From contig CYKH01000047.1 of assembly GCA_001460835.1 (NCBI GenBank), positions 1-41,220 on the forward strand: 41,220 nucleotides of DNA, in the 5' to 3' direction. Source of the stretch: Bodo saltans. Taxonomy: Eukaryota; Euglenozoa; Kinetoplastea; Eubodonida; Bodonidae. Position 1 is the first letter of the stretch. Each line of letters starts with the position of its first letter. The notes under the pieces are model-generated. The model worked only from the letters and a program-made list of their open reading frames with translations, did no database searches and was not told where the DNA came from. The translations under genes and the position numbers were made by a program. Below, piece after piece: positions 19,501-27,921 of the stretch.

Positions 19501-22500
19501 ATGGCGCACCACTCACCGAAGCCCTTCAAGAGTACCACTGAGCTGCGTCAACACGAAGTGGTTGTTGATCCTTTTGTACAATGGAGGAAGGGCAACCGAG
19601 CGCAGCTTGTGTCATCGGTGAGTCAATCGTTACGATTAGCCGGCGCAGCGACTGCATCCTCCGATGTGTCGCATCTGACGGATGCATCTGTGTTTCAGGT
19701 GGGTCGTAGTGCTCAGGTCGTTACCGTTGCGGTGGAGTCCCCGCTGACAGCATCCACTCCATTAGTAAAACCGTCATCACCGACCACGTCCCAAGCGATG
19801 CTGTACGACACTGCCGCCCGCCAAGAGCGCGTGAGAAGGCGAGCTCTTCAAAATTCGCCTATTCAGATTGTGGAACGCTTCCAGGACATCGGGCCATGCG
19901 CGATGCCAGGTGCTGTCGTCCGTATGATGCAGGAGGCGGCGGAGAACGGTCCTCTGTCCCAGCGAGCGCCCCCTATTCCAGACTCCTGGAAATCAGACCG
20001 CAGCGTAGCGTCATTTGACCGCACAAAGCCTCCGTCACGTGCAGACGCCATCTCCGTGGGCCGTGCCATGCAGTTGATGCACCGCATCGTCGATGACGTG
20101 TACACGTCTGAAGAAGCACAAGGATCCAGTGGGCTTGCGCTGTCGGTGTCGTGCATCAGTGCGGAGTCGTTGCGTAGCTTACTACCAGAGCCGAAGCTGC
20201 CTGGAGGTCTCAGTAGTGTTCTGCAGGGTCTCGAAACACAGTGGGTGCTTGAGCATCTTTCGATTGTTGACATTGGATTTGCTGAGCTCATTCGGCAAGT
20301 GAAGGTGCAATGTGTGGAGCGAGGAGCGTTGCTGAACTACGTGCGAGAAACTCTCTTTGACTACTTGGCCGACTTCCTTAGCTCGGAACGTGGGCGTGAA
20401 GAGCAGATTGCGATCAAAGAAGAGGAGCTTCGCTCTGCGTCTTCACGATTTGACGAAACGTGCGATGAGCTCGCCATCGCCAAGAAAACTATTCTCGAGC
20501 TCGAGACGGAAGTCCATCGCCTGGAAACACTTCAAAAGTACACCATCGCTAAACATATTCGTGACAAGCAGCGGCTCACTCGCCGTCATGAGCACCGAAG
20601 TGAAGTCGCTGGTCGTCGCAAGAACAGTGTTACTCACTCCAGCAGTGATCATCACGACGATGACGATAGCGACGAGGGGAGCGACGAGAACGACGACACC
20701 CTTGCGCAACTTGTGCGACAAAAGCGGGAGCAAGAGCCCAAGGTCCGCCGAGCGTCCATGGCCAACCCGATGGTGGTGCCAAACAGTTTGCAGCATGTGA
20801 GGCAGCGAGCGCGGATTCGTGTTGCGGAGTCCATGGACGTTGCTGTTATGACCGATCCTGTGTTCTTCCGCACCAAGGCGTTTGAGCCGGATGCAGCGAA
20901 GATTGACACGCCACTCCCTCCGTCTCCAGTAGTTCGGCCCCCTCGTCGTGAAAGATTGGCGTCTGTTTCTATCGCGAAAAATGTCTCACACAACTACACA
21001 CAGACAGACCCACCAACTCCTGCTCACACAATGCTTAGTCGTACAACGAGTGATGCGGTGGACGCAGCTCACCGAAGTGCGGCGGCGCCGGATTCGTCGG
21101 CAACAGCCTTGACTCTAGAACCAACAGCGCCACTGTCACGTCGCCCGAGCATTATGAGCAGTATGCAGCCACGAGTGACAACCGAAGAAATTCGTCGCCG
21201 CATTTCCGTCGCAAAAACAAAACCGGCAAGATTGACTGCCGTCAATGCCGGCGTCCAAGCCACCGCGTCAATGTTTGAGATAGGTGTTCAGAACGTTGCG
21301 TCCGTGAACTCAACAGGCACTCAATCTTCGGTACTTCTACAGATGCACGTGGGCGGGTTAATGCAACAATCTGTCACACCGATTCAAACCTCGCTCCCAG
21401 AGGTTTACTCTGGTAGCACAAGTGGCACGGCGGAGGATTTCAAGCTGCAGGGGAACCCCTCGAACAGAGGACAACAACCCATGACTCCCGGGGCAGGGAG
21501 CAGTTTGTTGCGCTCACGGTCTCCCTCGGATCACACTGGCGCTCTTTCACGAGTCAAGAGTCCACTTCAGAGCCGCGTGTCGCCACACCGTACATCTCCC
21601 GTTGAGGTAGTCACGTCGCCCCAACGACAAAAGCATGTTTCTCCCACACAAACCAACGCTGCAGGAACAGCAGCGAAGCAAAGCAAATCTAACCCACCAA
21701 TGGCAACCAAAACTCCCACGAAGGCGCTACCCTCTCCATCCCCAACATCCATTCACCCAAAGCCTGCGTCCCCGTCCACGCGTCAAGTGAGTTCTCTGCC
21801 CTCCCCAAGCACCACAACGTCAACTCCAAGCACCACAACGTCATCGCCTCACTTGGTGAGACCAGCGATGACGACACAACATACCCAAACAACCATCACG
21901 CTCCATGAGCCACTGCCAACCGCACCAACTGCCGTTGTTCAGTCGAATGCAATCGCCTCCAAGTTTGTGGAGACAATGACGGGTAACAACAACTCAAAGA
22001 CAACGGGTGGTGGGCAGAAGCGCTTGGCGGGACTCGTCAAGCCGTTGATCGAGGGCGAGCTCTTATCCACCCCATCGTCCTCCGTCTACGCCTTAGGTTC
22101 GACGAAGACGTCTGGGCAACGGTTCCGGAACCTCAAATGGATGCTAGGGTCCATTTCAGAAGTGTACATGTCCGCAACAGCCTCAAAGTTTGGTCCCGGA
22201 GGGGACGCAGCGACGCTACTCGTGAAACATTTCAGGACAAAGTACGGCTTCGAGAAAGTCGCCGATGGGTACGCCAAGGACTTCATCACCACTCTCGACG
22301 CGATGCTCTCTGCATCCTCATCCGCCACGCCTGGCGGAGGCCAGCAGGAGGGCGGTGACGTCAGCACTATGAGCAGTATGGGACGGTACCCGATCAACGA
22401 TGACACCGACACCATCACCATGCATCGAAGAATCTTTACGTACTTGCAGTTTTGCGTCCTGCATGCCGGGCAGAACTGTGAGGGGCTGGACAAGGACCCT

Positions 22501-23043
22501 GCGTTCCACAGCAAGGCGTTCTTGTTCTACTTGTACATTCTCGACGCGATGCGGACGAAGGGAGGGAAGGGGCTCACGAAGGACCTCAGTGATTCGACAA
22601 GTGTGCGGTTGTCACCAAAATTTATTCTCACGACGTTGGAGTCGGCGCTGAAGGACAATTTGCCGCGAGCTGCGTTGGACTTGTTCCTCCTCGCCGTGCA
22701 AGGCGCGATGGTGCAGGAGGTGGGATCCGACCGCGGCGTTCCTACATTGGCGCTGCCAGCAACCCATCCCACTCTTCAGCTTCCAGACTACGCCGAGCTT
22801 CAGCCCTTCGCGAAGCCAACAGTGCCTGATGAGCTGAATGTCGACGCCACAGGTGCTTGGGACTTGGACGTGCTGTTGGAGGTGCTTGTCCGTGGGTACG
22901 ACACTGTAGTGCGCTCCCTTAGTGTGGTTGGGCAGCGGACCGAGGCACGATTAGTACACCCGAATGGGCCCGTCATGACAACCGTTGTCGTGTGGAACGG
23001 AGGACCGGAGGTGGCAACCACAACACAACACCCCTCCGCCTAA
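19501..23043 (+). CDS. Coiled-coil and low-complexity protein with an array of TQT-like motifs
   Basis: 1180 residues from ATG 19501, which follows a pyrimidine-rich stretch at about 19441-19459. Order: a Ser/Thr-rich N-terminus; a helical region (about 215-290); a coiled coil (about 297-367, with heptad-like EEELRSASSRFDETCDELA); an acidic patch (DDDDSDEGSDENDD, about 385-398); a long disordered Ser/Thr/Pro region (about 400-830); and a folded, helical C-terminal domain (about 860-1090, containing TITMHRRIFTYLQFCVLHAG). The disordered region carries TQT, VQA, VQN, TQS, IQT, TQT and TQT motifs with Gln at 501, 586, 597, 608, 629, 717 and 796. Three of them are exactly 11 residues apart. These resemble dynein light chain LC8 docking motifs. 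A cytoskeletal or flagellar role is plausible but is only inference. No enzyme motif seen. Confidence 0.88.
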   Translation: MAHHSPKPFKSTTELRQHEVVVDPFVQWRKGNRAQLVSSVSQSLRLAGAATASSDVSHLTDASVFQVGRSAQVVTVAVESPLTASTPLVKPSSPTTSQAMLYDTAARQERVRRRALQNSPIQIVERFQDIGPCAMPGAVVRMMQEAAENGPLSQRAPPIPDSWKSDRSVASFDRTKPPSRADAISVGRAMQLMHRIVDDVYTSEEAQGSSGLALSVSCISAESLRSLLPEPKLPGGLSSVLQGLETQWVLEHLSIVDIGFAELIRQVKVQCVERGALLNYVRETLFDYLADFLSSERGREEQIAIKEEELRSASSRFDETCDELAIAKKTILELETEVHRLETLQKYTIAKHIRDKQRLTRRHEHRSEVAGRRKNSVTHSSSDHHDDDDSDEGSDENDDTLAQLVRQKREQEPKVRRASMANPMVVPNSLQHVRQRARIRVAESMDVAVMTDPVFFRTKAFEPDAAKIDTPLPPSPVVRPPRRERLASVSIAKNVSHNYTQTDPPTPAHTMLSRTTSDAVDAAHRSAAAPDSSATALTLEPTAPLSRRPSIMSSMQPRVTTEEIRRRISVAKTKPARLTAVNAGVQATASMFEIGVQNVASVNSTGTQSSVLLQMHVGGLMQQSVTPIQTSLPEVYSGSTSGTAEDFKLQGNPSNRGQQPMTPGAGSSLLRSRSPSDHTGALSRVKSPLQSRVSPHRTSPVEVVTSPQRQKHVSPTQTNAAGTAAKQSKSNPPMATKTPTKALPSPSPTSIHPKPASPSTRQVSSLPSPSTTTSTPSTTTSSPHLVRPAMTTQHTQTTITLHEPLPTAPTAVVQSNAIASKFVETMTGNNNSKTTGGGQKRLAGLVKPLIEGELLSTPSSSVYALGSTKTSGQRFRNLKWMLGSISEVYMSATASKFGPGGDAATLLVKHFRTKYGFEKVADGYAKDFITTLDAMLSASSSATPGGGQQEGGDVSTMSSMGRYPINDDTDTITMHRRIFTYLQFCVLHAGQNCEGLDKDPAFHSKAFLFYLYILDAMRTKGGKGLTKDLSDSTSVRLSPKFILTTLESALKDNLPRAALDLFLLAVQGAMVQEVGSDRGVPTLALPATHPTLQLPDYAELQPFAKPTVPDELNVDATGAWDLDVLLEVLVRGYDTVVRSLSVVGQRTEARLVHPNGPVMTTVVVWNGGPEVATTTQHPSA

Positions 23044-23085
23044 ATATGAATGAGGAAGCAGGAAAGTCTCACGCCGAACGCACTT

Positions 23086-23102
23086 AGTGTGTGTGTGTGT
23101 GT
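23086..23102 (+). repeat. Short GT dinucleotide repeat
   Basis: About eight GT units in the 3' region after the coiled-coil gene. Short CA/GT runs recur in other intergenic stretches of this window. Confidence 0.7.
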
Positions 23103-23280
23103 TCAAATGTTGTAGTGTAGTGTACCACCACCCACACGCTTCCTGATACCGCGCTGCTCTTATGATTGACCTTCCAACTTCATATGACTTCTTGCATTTG
23201 GTTGTTTTTGAGTGGTATCATCATTCGCTGTGGTGCAGTAGAGTAAGACCTGAGAGTAGAGGTTCCATCATCACACCACA

Positions 23281-23301
23281 CAGTGTTTACAGTTCTTTTA
23301 G
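23281..23301 (+). promoter_or_regulatory. Spliced-leader acceptor for the 137-residue protein
   Basis: CAGTGTTTACAGTTCTTTTAG ends in AG four bases before ATG 23306. This decides the start against the upstream ATG at 23162, which would be removed by splicing here. Confidence 0.55.
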
Positions 23302-23305
23302 ACAA

Positions 23306-23719
23306 ATGCTCGGTTCCGTACAACGCTCCTTGTTTAGATTTATCGGCGGCTACGCCATTGTGGACTTGTATTCCAACGCAGTGCGGGTGGATACGCCTGT
23401 TGTGGTGACACAACAGAAGAAAGGCTGGTTTTCCAGCAGCAAGTCTGCCACCGTTGTCCCCCCACAGCCCCGTCAATTTGAAGAGGATACCATTCGTGGC
23501 GATGTGGAGGCGTGGATCGATGACAACCAGATCCTTGCCCTCGGGTTGGTGAGCTTGACTGTTCTCGGAGGCGGCCCGATGGCTCTGGCAGGGGCAGCCA
23601 CAAGTATCGTGTTTGATGGAGAGGATGGCACGGAGCGGTACATTACTCTGAAAGATGATGTGCTGGACTGGTGGGAAGGTTCAGGTGCGCAGATGCCACA
23701 GGTACCCCTCAAAAAGTAG
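23306..23719 (+). CDS. Small protein of unknown function with a Gly/Ala-rich hydrophobic segment
   Basis: 137 residues when started at ATG 23306. The frame is open back to an ATG at 23162, which would add 48 residues. Those residues read like untranslated sequence, and a convincing splice acceptor (TTACAGTTCTTTTAG, AG at 23300-23301) lies five bases before 23306, so I prefer the shorter form. The protein starts MLGSVQRSLFRFIGGYAIVD. It has a Lys/Ser-rich middle (KKGWFSSSK), then a hydrophobic, Gly-rich stretch at about residues 81-105 (ILALGLVSLTVLGGGPMALAG) that could be one membrane segment or a glycine-rich strand-turn. The acidic DDVLDWWEG near the end is distinctive. I recognise no family. 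Confidence 0.65.
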   Translation: MLGSVQRSLFRFIGGYAIVDLYSNAVRVDTPVVVTQQKKGWFSSSKSATVVPPQPRQFEEDTIRGDVEAWIDDNQILALGLVSLTVLGGGPMALAGAATSIVFDGEDGTERYITLKDDVLDWWEGSGAQMPQVPLKK

Positions 23720-23943
23720 CTTCACACTAGCAGAGCTCCCTCTTTCACCCACGCACCAGTGCCCCAAAGTCTCTCCCTCTTACTCCCCTCACTCTTTTTG
23801 AACTGTCGTTTGACGCTTACACACAACACAACACGTTTTTACTTGCATGCTCTTCAACACAATAATACACGATCAACACAGCAATGCGTCGAGACTAATG
23901 TATTGTACCTTTTCTTCTGTGGCACACTGTGCGGATCTGAAAT

Positions 23944-23997
23944 GATTTTTTTTCTTTTGCACCTTTCCTCTTTCACCCCGTCAAGTAGAACAGGTTA
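23944..23997 (+). promoter_or_regulatory. Spliced-leader acceptor region for the cyclophilin gene
   Basis: A strong pyrimidine tract (ATTTTTTTTCTTTTGC, then CCTTTCCTCTTTCACCCC) is followed by several AGs (about 23985-23997), immediately before ATG 23999. Confidence 0.6.
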
Positions 23998-23998
23998 G

Positions 23999-24913
23999 AT
24001 GTCCCGTGAGTCGCTTTCTGTTGTCGGTTTTATCGATGACGCTGTGTTCCAACAATGCACCGAGGCAGCTGCCTACCTCAACAAAGAGTACAACGACCAG
24101 TACAACATCACGGTGAAGCATCTCCTGCCGTTAGAGTTTGAAACTCTCAGGAGTGAACTTTTGAGGACAGGAGGTATTTGTGAAGAGGACGGTGACGTCG
24201 CAGCGTTGAGGGTGCTGGTAGTGGATGTAGATCAGAAAGCAGTCACCGGCGTGGCGTTCATTCAACGTGTGCTCAGGACCAGCGACTTCCGCCTTTTCGA
24301 CCTCCCTGATAGCGACCCCAACTCGTACAGAGCACTGGCGATCCAAAGCTACAAGAATAGTCTGCGTGCACGAGGAAACGTGTACACGTGGATCTCGGTG
24401 AAGATCAATGATATCCCTCAACCTAGAATTGTGTTCGAACTGTTCGGCAAGAAGCTTCCTCGCACCGTCGCGAACTTTGTGCATCTGTGCAAAGGCGACT
24501 TGCCCGATACTACCGATGAGAGCAAGAATAAGGTGAAGCTCTCGTACAAGGGTAGCCAGTTCTTCCGCATCGTCCAGGGTGGGTGGGTGCAGGCGGGAGA
24601 CATTGTGCCTCCCTACAAGGGCAACAGTGGGTACAGTTGCTACGGCCCCTCGTTCCCTGATGAGTCGTTTGACATTCCCCATGATGCCAAGGGCACCTTA
24701 GGCATGTGCAACGACGGCGAGGGCACTAATGCATCCGCGTTCTACATCACACTTTCCCGATGCAGCTGGATGAATCGAAGCTACGTTGCCTTTGGCCGAG
24801 TGGTTGAGGGACTCTCCACGCTGGACGCCATCGCTGCAGTGGAGACGCGCCACAACCAAGCTCCTGCAGTTCCAGTAGTCATTGAGGATTGTGGTGAGGT
24901 CAGCTTAGATTAG
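23999..24913 (+). CDS. Cyclophilin-type protein resembling PPIL6
   Basis: 304 residues. The C-terminal half (about 125-302) is a cyclophilin fold, the peptidyl-prolyl isomerase family. The N-terminal about 120 residues begin with VVGFIDDAVFQQC. Both the N-terminal extension and core phrases (FFRIVQGGWVQAGDIV, YGPSFPDESFDIPHDAKGTLGM, SAFYITLS, YVAFGRVVEG) match my recollection of vertebrate PPIL6, a little-studied cyclophilin of ciliated cells. Compared with cyclophilin A, Arg55 (Arg190) and Gln63 (Gln198) are kept. Phe60 is Gly, Met61 is Trp, Gln111 is Ala, Phe113 is Tyr and His126 is Tyr; Trp121 appears kept. Isomerase activity may be weak or absent. A flagellar location would fit a PPIL6 ortholog, but nothing in the sequence shows it directly. 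Confidence 0.9.
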   Translation: MSRESLSVVGFIDDAVFQQCTEAAAYLNKEYNDQYNITVKHLLPLEFETLRSELLRTGGICEEDGDVAALRVLVVDVDQKAVTGVAFIQRVLRTSDFRLFDLPDSDPNSYRALAIQSYKNSLRARGNVYTWISVKINDIPQPRIVFELFGKKLPRTVANFVHLCKGDLPDTTDESKNKVKLSYKGSQFFRIVQGGWVQAGDIVPPYKGNSGYSCYGPSFPDESFDIPHDAKGTLGMCNDGEGTNASAFYITLSRCSWMNRSYVAFGRVVEGLSTLDAIAAVETRHNQAPAVPVVIEDCGEVSLD

Positions 24914-25053
24914 TTTCAGCATTGAGTGCACATGACAAGAAAGATGTACAAGAAAAAGGAACTTGAAATGAGGGTGAATGTGTATGTACTTTGTTGTGAT
25001 ATCTCCAAAGCAATGATCAAGTGCTGTATTGATTTTGTGAGACTGCTCCAGTA

Positions 25054-25087
25054 TCCCCTCCTTTGTTCCTCATTTCACTACTGTCAG
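25054..25087 (+). promoter_or_regulatory. Spliced-leader acceptor for the UBA-CCCH gene
   Basis: A long pyrimidine tract (CCCCTCCTTTGTTCCTCATTTC) ends in CTGTCAG, with AG at 25086-25087. The first ATG of the gene is 74 bases downstream at 25161. Confidence 0.6.
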
Positions 25088-25160
25088 TGAGTGCGCAGTA
25101 AGTGCAGTGAGTTTTTTGCAACACAAGTTCATCAACTACCACCTTGGGGGGAGTCCGAAG

Positions 25161-25859
25161 ATGAGCTCCAAGAGTGCCGATGAAAGCTGCAAGAAACTCG
25201 TAGCTTTGGGGTTCAGTAAAACCAAAGCACAAAAAGCACTGAAGGACTGTGGCAACTTGTTCAACAAAGCAAAAGAAATGTTGGAGAGACAACAACAGCA
25301 GGCTGAAAAGGAAGTCCAACAAAGCGAACTCATCAAGAAGAAACAACAAGAAGACGAAGAACGCAAGAAGCTGGAGGCCGACCTCAGAGCACTTGGCCTC
25401 ACCCCCGCATCCGCTCACCAGCAACCATCGAAGGAGGCCAAGCGCCAGCATCCGTGCATCGTTCAGTACAAAAGCTGTCGGTATGGAAAATTCTGCCTGT
25501 TGAAGGAACTTCCAGGCGATGTCTGCATTAGCCATTTCAACAGCTCGTGCATCTACGGCAGTGCTTGCAGGAATCGACACAGTATTGACGGCGTGGATAT
25601 TAGGCATTACGTGCCCAACGCACCAAACGCACCTCCTCAAGACGACGGCGTCGTGCACGTTCAGGACGATGGTGGTGTTGTTGTGGCGACGGAGGTTCGA
25701 GGCGGCATTGTTCTCGCTGACGTCACCTACCCCTCAGGGCACCGCCCGGTAGTGGAGGGCAGGCAACTTGCACAGGCACCTGAGTACATGTGGAACGCAG
25801 TGCCACCGAGGCTACGCAGGATGTCGCTGGGTGACGTTCGTGGTCGCAGTACCCTGTGA
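25161..25859 (+). CDS. UBA-like plus double CCCH zinc-finger protein
   Basis: 232 residues from ATG 25161; a GTG at 25107 extends the frame but is unlikely as a start. Residues about 5-42 look like a UBA three-helix fold (CKKLVALGFSKTKAQKALKD), a ubiquitin-binding module. A charged Gln/Glu/Lys helix follows (about 42-75). A paired CCCH region lies at about 97-145. Finger 2 fits C-x7-C-x5-C-x3-H (CISHFNSSC...RNRH). Finger 1 keeps three Cys (C-x6-C-x5-C) but lacks an obvious His ligand. The remaining 85 residues are Val/Asp/Gly-rich with no known domain. The same double CCCH pattern (HPC...C+YG..C...P.D.C...C.Y...CR.RH) begins the next gene, so the two are related. CCCH fingers usually bind RNA. 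Together with a UBA this suggests recognition of a ubiquitinated RNA-protein complex; that is inference. Confidence 0.85.
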   Translation: MSSKSADESCKKLVALGFSKTKAQKALKDCGNLFNKAKEMLERQQQQAEKEVQQSELIKKKQQEDEERKKLEADLRALGLTPASAHQQPSKEAKRQHPCIVQYKSCRYGKFCLLKELPGDVCISHFNSSCIYGSACRNRHSIDGVDIRHYVPNAPNAPPQDDGVVHVQDDGGVVVATEVRGGIVLADVTYPSGHRPVVEGRQLAQAPEYMWNAVPPRLRRMSLGDVRGRSTL

Positions 25860-26015
25860 CGTCTCCCTCCTCTCCCCCGTGGGTGCGGCAAAGAGCTAAA
25901 TCGATCCGTTGTCGCGCCCCGACGGCATAGGTCGTTACGGCGAGTTTTCCACGCTAGTCGCCTTCGTGGGGTCGTTCGTCAAGAGAAGGCTGTGCGGTAC
26001 GGCGAGCCTGGCTTC
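25860..26015 (+). other. Short spacer, fully open in the frame shared by both CCCH genes
   Basis: Between TGA 25857-25859 and ATG 26016 there is no further stop in the shared frame (52 sense codons). The start of the spacer is pyrimidine-rich (TCTCCCTCCTCTCCCCC, about 25862-25878) and could be the acceptor tract of the downstream gene, with AGs at about 25892-25895. The translated spacer is Arg-rich and does not look conserved. Confidence 0.6.
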
Positions 26016-27836
26016 ATGGGCCATCCTTGCTTGCTGCAGTGCGGAGGCTGCAAGTACGGCGACACGTGCAACCATGCGACTCGTCCTGCCGATATTTGTG
26101 TATTTTATCTTAACGGTAGATGCAACTACACAGGAACGCAGTGCCGATTCCGCCACGACGACGGGATGACTATGGCGCCTTCTAGTTCGATGGCTGCCCT
26201 CCGGCAGCTCACCGCAACACCAACACCAGGAGGAGGGCCTCACGTATCCCCACCACTTGGTCATTCCAATACAGTCAGCCCTAACATTGGTTTTGTTCTC
26301 AAGGCGAACACAGTGGTAGGAGGCCAGCCCATGAGTATGTGGTCCTTGGGGGAGCACGTGGACCATGGATCTCTTGAGAGGCAGTACGCACCGCCCCAAC
26401 GAAACAATTTCACCGCCGCCCAGCAAGGATTCCGCGTGGAGGGATCACCAACGCATCCCCACGCCAAACTGCACACCCTTCACGGGTTGTACAACAACAA
26501 CGATATGACGCTTGACGCAAGCATTCACAGCTCCTCCTCGCTGAGTGCTTCTTCATCCCCTCACACAGGAGGAAGGATTAATCAAGAGGAGGAGGGCCGA
26601 TCGTTCAATGCCTTGATGGATGTGTTTCCTGACGTGGAGCCCGGATTTCTACTGCACGCCCTTCGCTTAGCCAACGGCGATAGAAATCGAGTGGCCGACG
26701 CGATTGCATCGTCGCATGCGAACGAAGACACGAGCACCCTGGCCTCCCTCTTGGTCCAGGCATCAGCGATGGAGGATGAGCGCCTCGCAAATGCGCACTG
26801 CTCCTCCGATGGTTTGCTCTCGTTATGCTCTGTCTTCCCCATGCTGGAGCCATCTCTGATCGAAGATGCACTTGCACGGGCGGATGGCGATGCAAGTTGC
26901 GCGTTTGCAATGCTCGTCGGCTCCTCGGAGCAGAGAACAGCGATCCCTAAGAAATCTGCGTCAGGGGCCCCGACGATGTCCAGCGCCGATCAACTTAAAG
27001 TGCAACGCCTTCAGTCGATGTTCCCTGATGTCCCCCCAGAGGTGGTGGCAGAATGTTTCGTTGCGTGCCACCACAGCACCCAGAAGGCAATCGAGGGCCT
27101 TACTCATCTCGTTGAAGACTTGAAGTCCATGGACGCCAGACAGCGTGCGGGAAGCGAGGCGATGCGCGGTTCCTTCTTACCAGGAGATGCTGGCATTCAA
27201 GTGACGGATGGCAGCCATCGTTCAAACGATGACGACAACAACGACCACCAAGGATCTTTCCACGTAAGCAGCAGCGGCTTCTCTGTCACGGCGACATCAA
27301 CATCGACGCCCCTTCCGTCACAGACGGAACTTTACCACAGTGTGGCGCAGGAGGCCCTGGAGCTCGGAGACTGGAGGCGGACGCGTGAGCGCGCATACTT
27401 CATAAATTCTTGTCGCATCCGTGTGCTTGCCATGGCGGCCGAGGCGTATGCCAATGGCAACGGCCGTGGCGCCAAGCAATTAAGCATCAAAGGAGCGCAA
27501 CTAGGAGCAGAGTATCGCAAGCTCAACATGCTCGCCATGAGGGCACTTGAAGACGAACGCAACGCGTCACACAGCGTCTCGGTGCTCGACCTCCACGGGT
27601 TCCACGTGGATGAGGCCATCGACGTCTGCATGCGGCGCCTCCTACTCTGCCAGCAGAAGTCTGTGTCGAGGTTGAAGATGATCATTGGGCGCGGTGCTCA
27701 CAGTGCCCTTGGCAAGTCCACCGTGTTCCCTGCAATCCTTGACACTCTCAGGCAGGTACCCCAAATCGCAGCTGTGTGGCAAGTAGTGTCAGTGAAGCCG
27801 GCCGTCATTGAGGTATGTAGACGGTGGGGTGACTGA
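26016..27836 (+). CDS. CCCH, CUE, DUF1771 and SMR domain protein, Cue2/N4BP2/NONU-1-like putative ribosome-associated nuclease
   Basis: 606 residues from ATG 26016; the frame is open upstream but the preceding start-like codon is GTG. Domains in order: double CCCH fingers (about 3-48, CKYGDTCNH and CRFRH); a Ser/Gly/His-rich linker; three CUE-like modules (about 196-235 FNALMDVFPDVEP, 266-305 LLSLCSVFPMLEP, 329-370 VQRLQSMFPDVPPE); DUF1771 (about 439-515); and a C-terminal SMR domain (about 519-600). The SMR domain has LDLHGFHVDEA (Asp525, His527) and IIGRGAHSALGKS (Arg559, His562). Yeast Cue2 and animal N4BP2/NONU-1 use ubiquitin-binding CUE domains and an SMR nuclease to cut mRNA in stalled, ubiquitinated ribosomes (established for those proteins). 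The DLH and GRGxHS motifs kept here suggest an active enzyme. The addition of CCCH fingers is unusual to me. Its upstream neighbour has related fingers. Confidence 0.9.
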   Translation: MGHPCLLQCGGCKYGDTCNHATRPADICVFYLNGRCNYTGTQCRFRHDDGMTMAPSSSMAALRQLTATPTPGGGPHVSPPLGHSNTVSPNIGFVLKANTVVGGQPMSMWSLGEHVDHGSLERQYAPPQRNNFTAAQQGFRVEGSPTHPHAKLHTLHGLYNNNDMTLDASIHSSSSLSASSSPHTGGRINQEEEGRSFNALMDVFPDVEPGFLLHALRLANGDRNRVADAIASSHANEDTSTLASLLVQASAMEDERLANAHCSSDGLLSLCSVFPMLEPSLIEDALARADGDASCAFAMLVGSSEQRTAIPKKSASGAPTMSSADQLKVQRLQSMFPDVPPEVVAECFVACHHSTQKAIEGLTHLVEDLKSMDARQRAGSEAMRGSFLPGDAGIQVTDGSHRSNDDDNNDHQGSFHVSSSGFSVTATSTSTPLPSQTELYHSVAQEALELGDWRRTRERAYFINSCRIRVLAMAAEAYANGNGRGAKQLSIKGAQLGAEYRKLNMLAMRALEDERNASHSVSVLDLHGFHVDEAIDVCMRRLLLCQQKSVSRLKMIIGRGAHSALGKSTVFPAILDTLRQVPQIAAVWQVVSVKPAVIEVCRRWGD

Positions 27837-27897
27837 GACGCCTCGTCCAAAAAAAAAGAAAGAGAAATTAAAAAATCCTTCTGTGCGTGTCAATATC

Positions 27898-27921
27898 GTT
27901 TTTCTGCTTTGGCGCCCCCAG
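27898..27921 (+). promoter_or_regulatory. Candidate spliced-leader acceptor before the ArsC-like gene
   Basis: GTTTTTCTGCTTTGGCGCCCCCAG, a pyrimidine-rich run ending in AG (27920-27921), about 100 bases before ATG 28023. Confidence 0.5.

Noticed and set aside
23162-23305. 48-residue N-terminal extension of the small protein
   Set aside because: A good acceptor AG sits four bases before the internal ATG 23306 and the extension looks like leader sequence.
24131-24682. 183-codon minus-strand open frame in the cyclophilin gene
   Set aside because: It overlaps a confidently identified cyclophilin and has no recognisable features.
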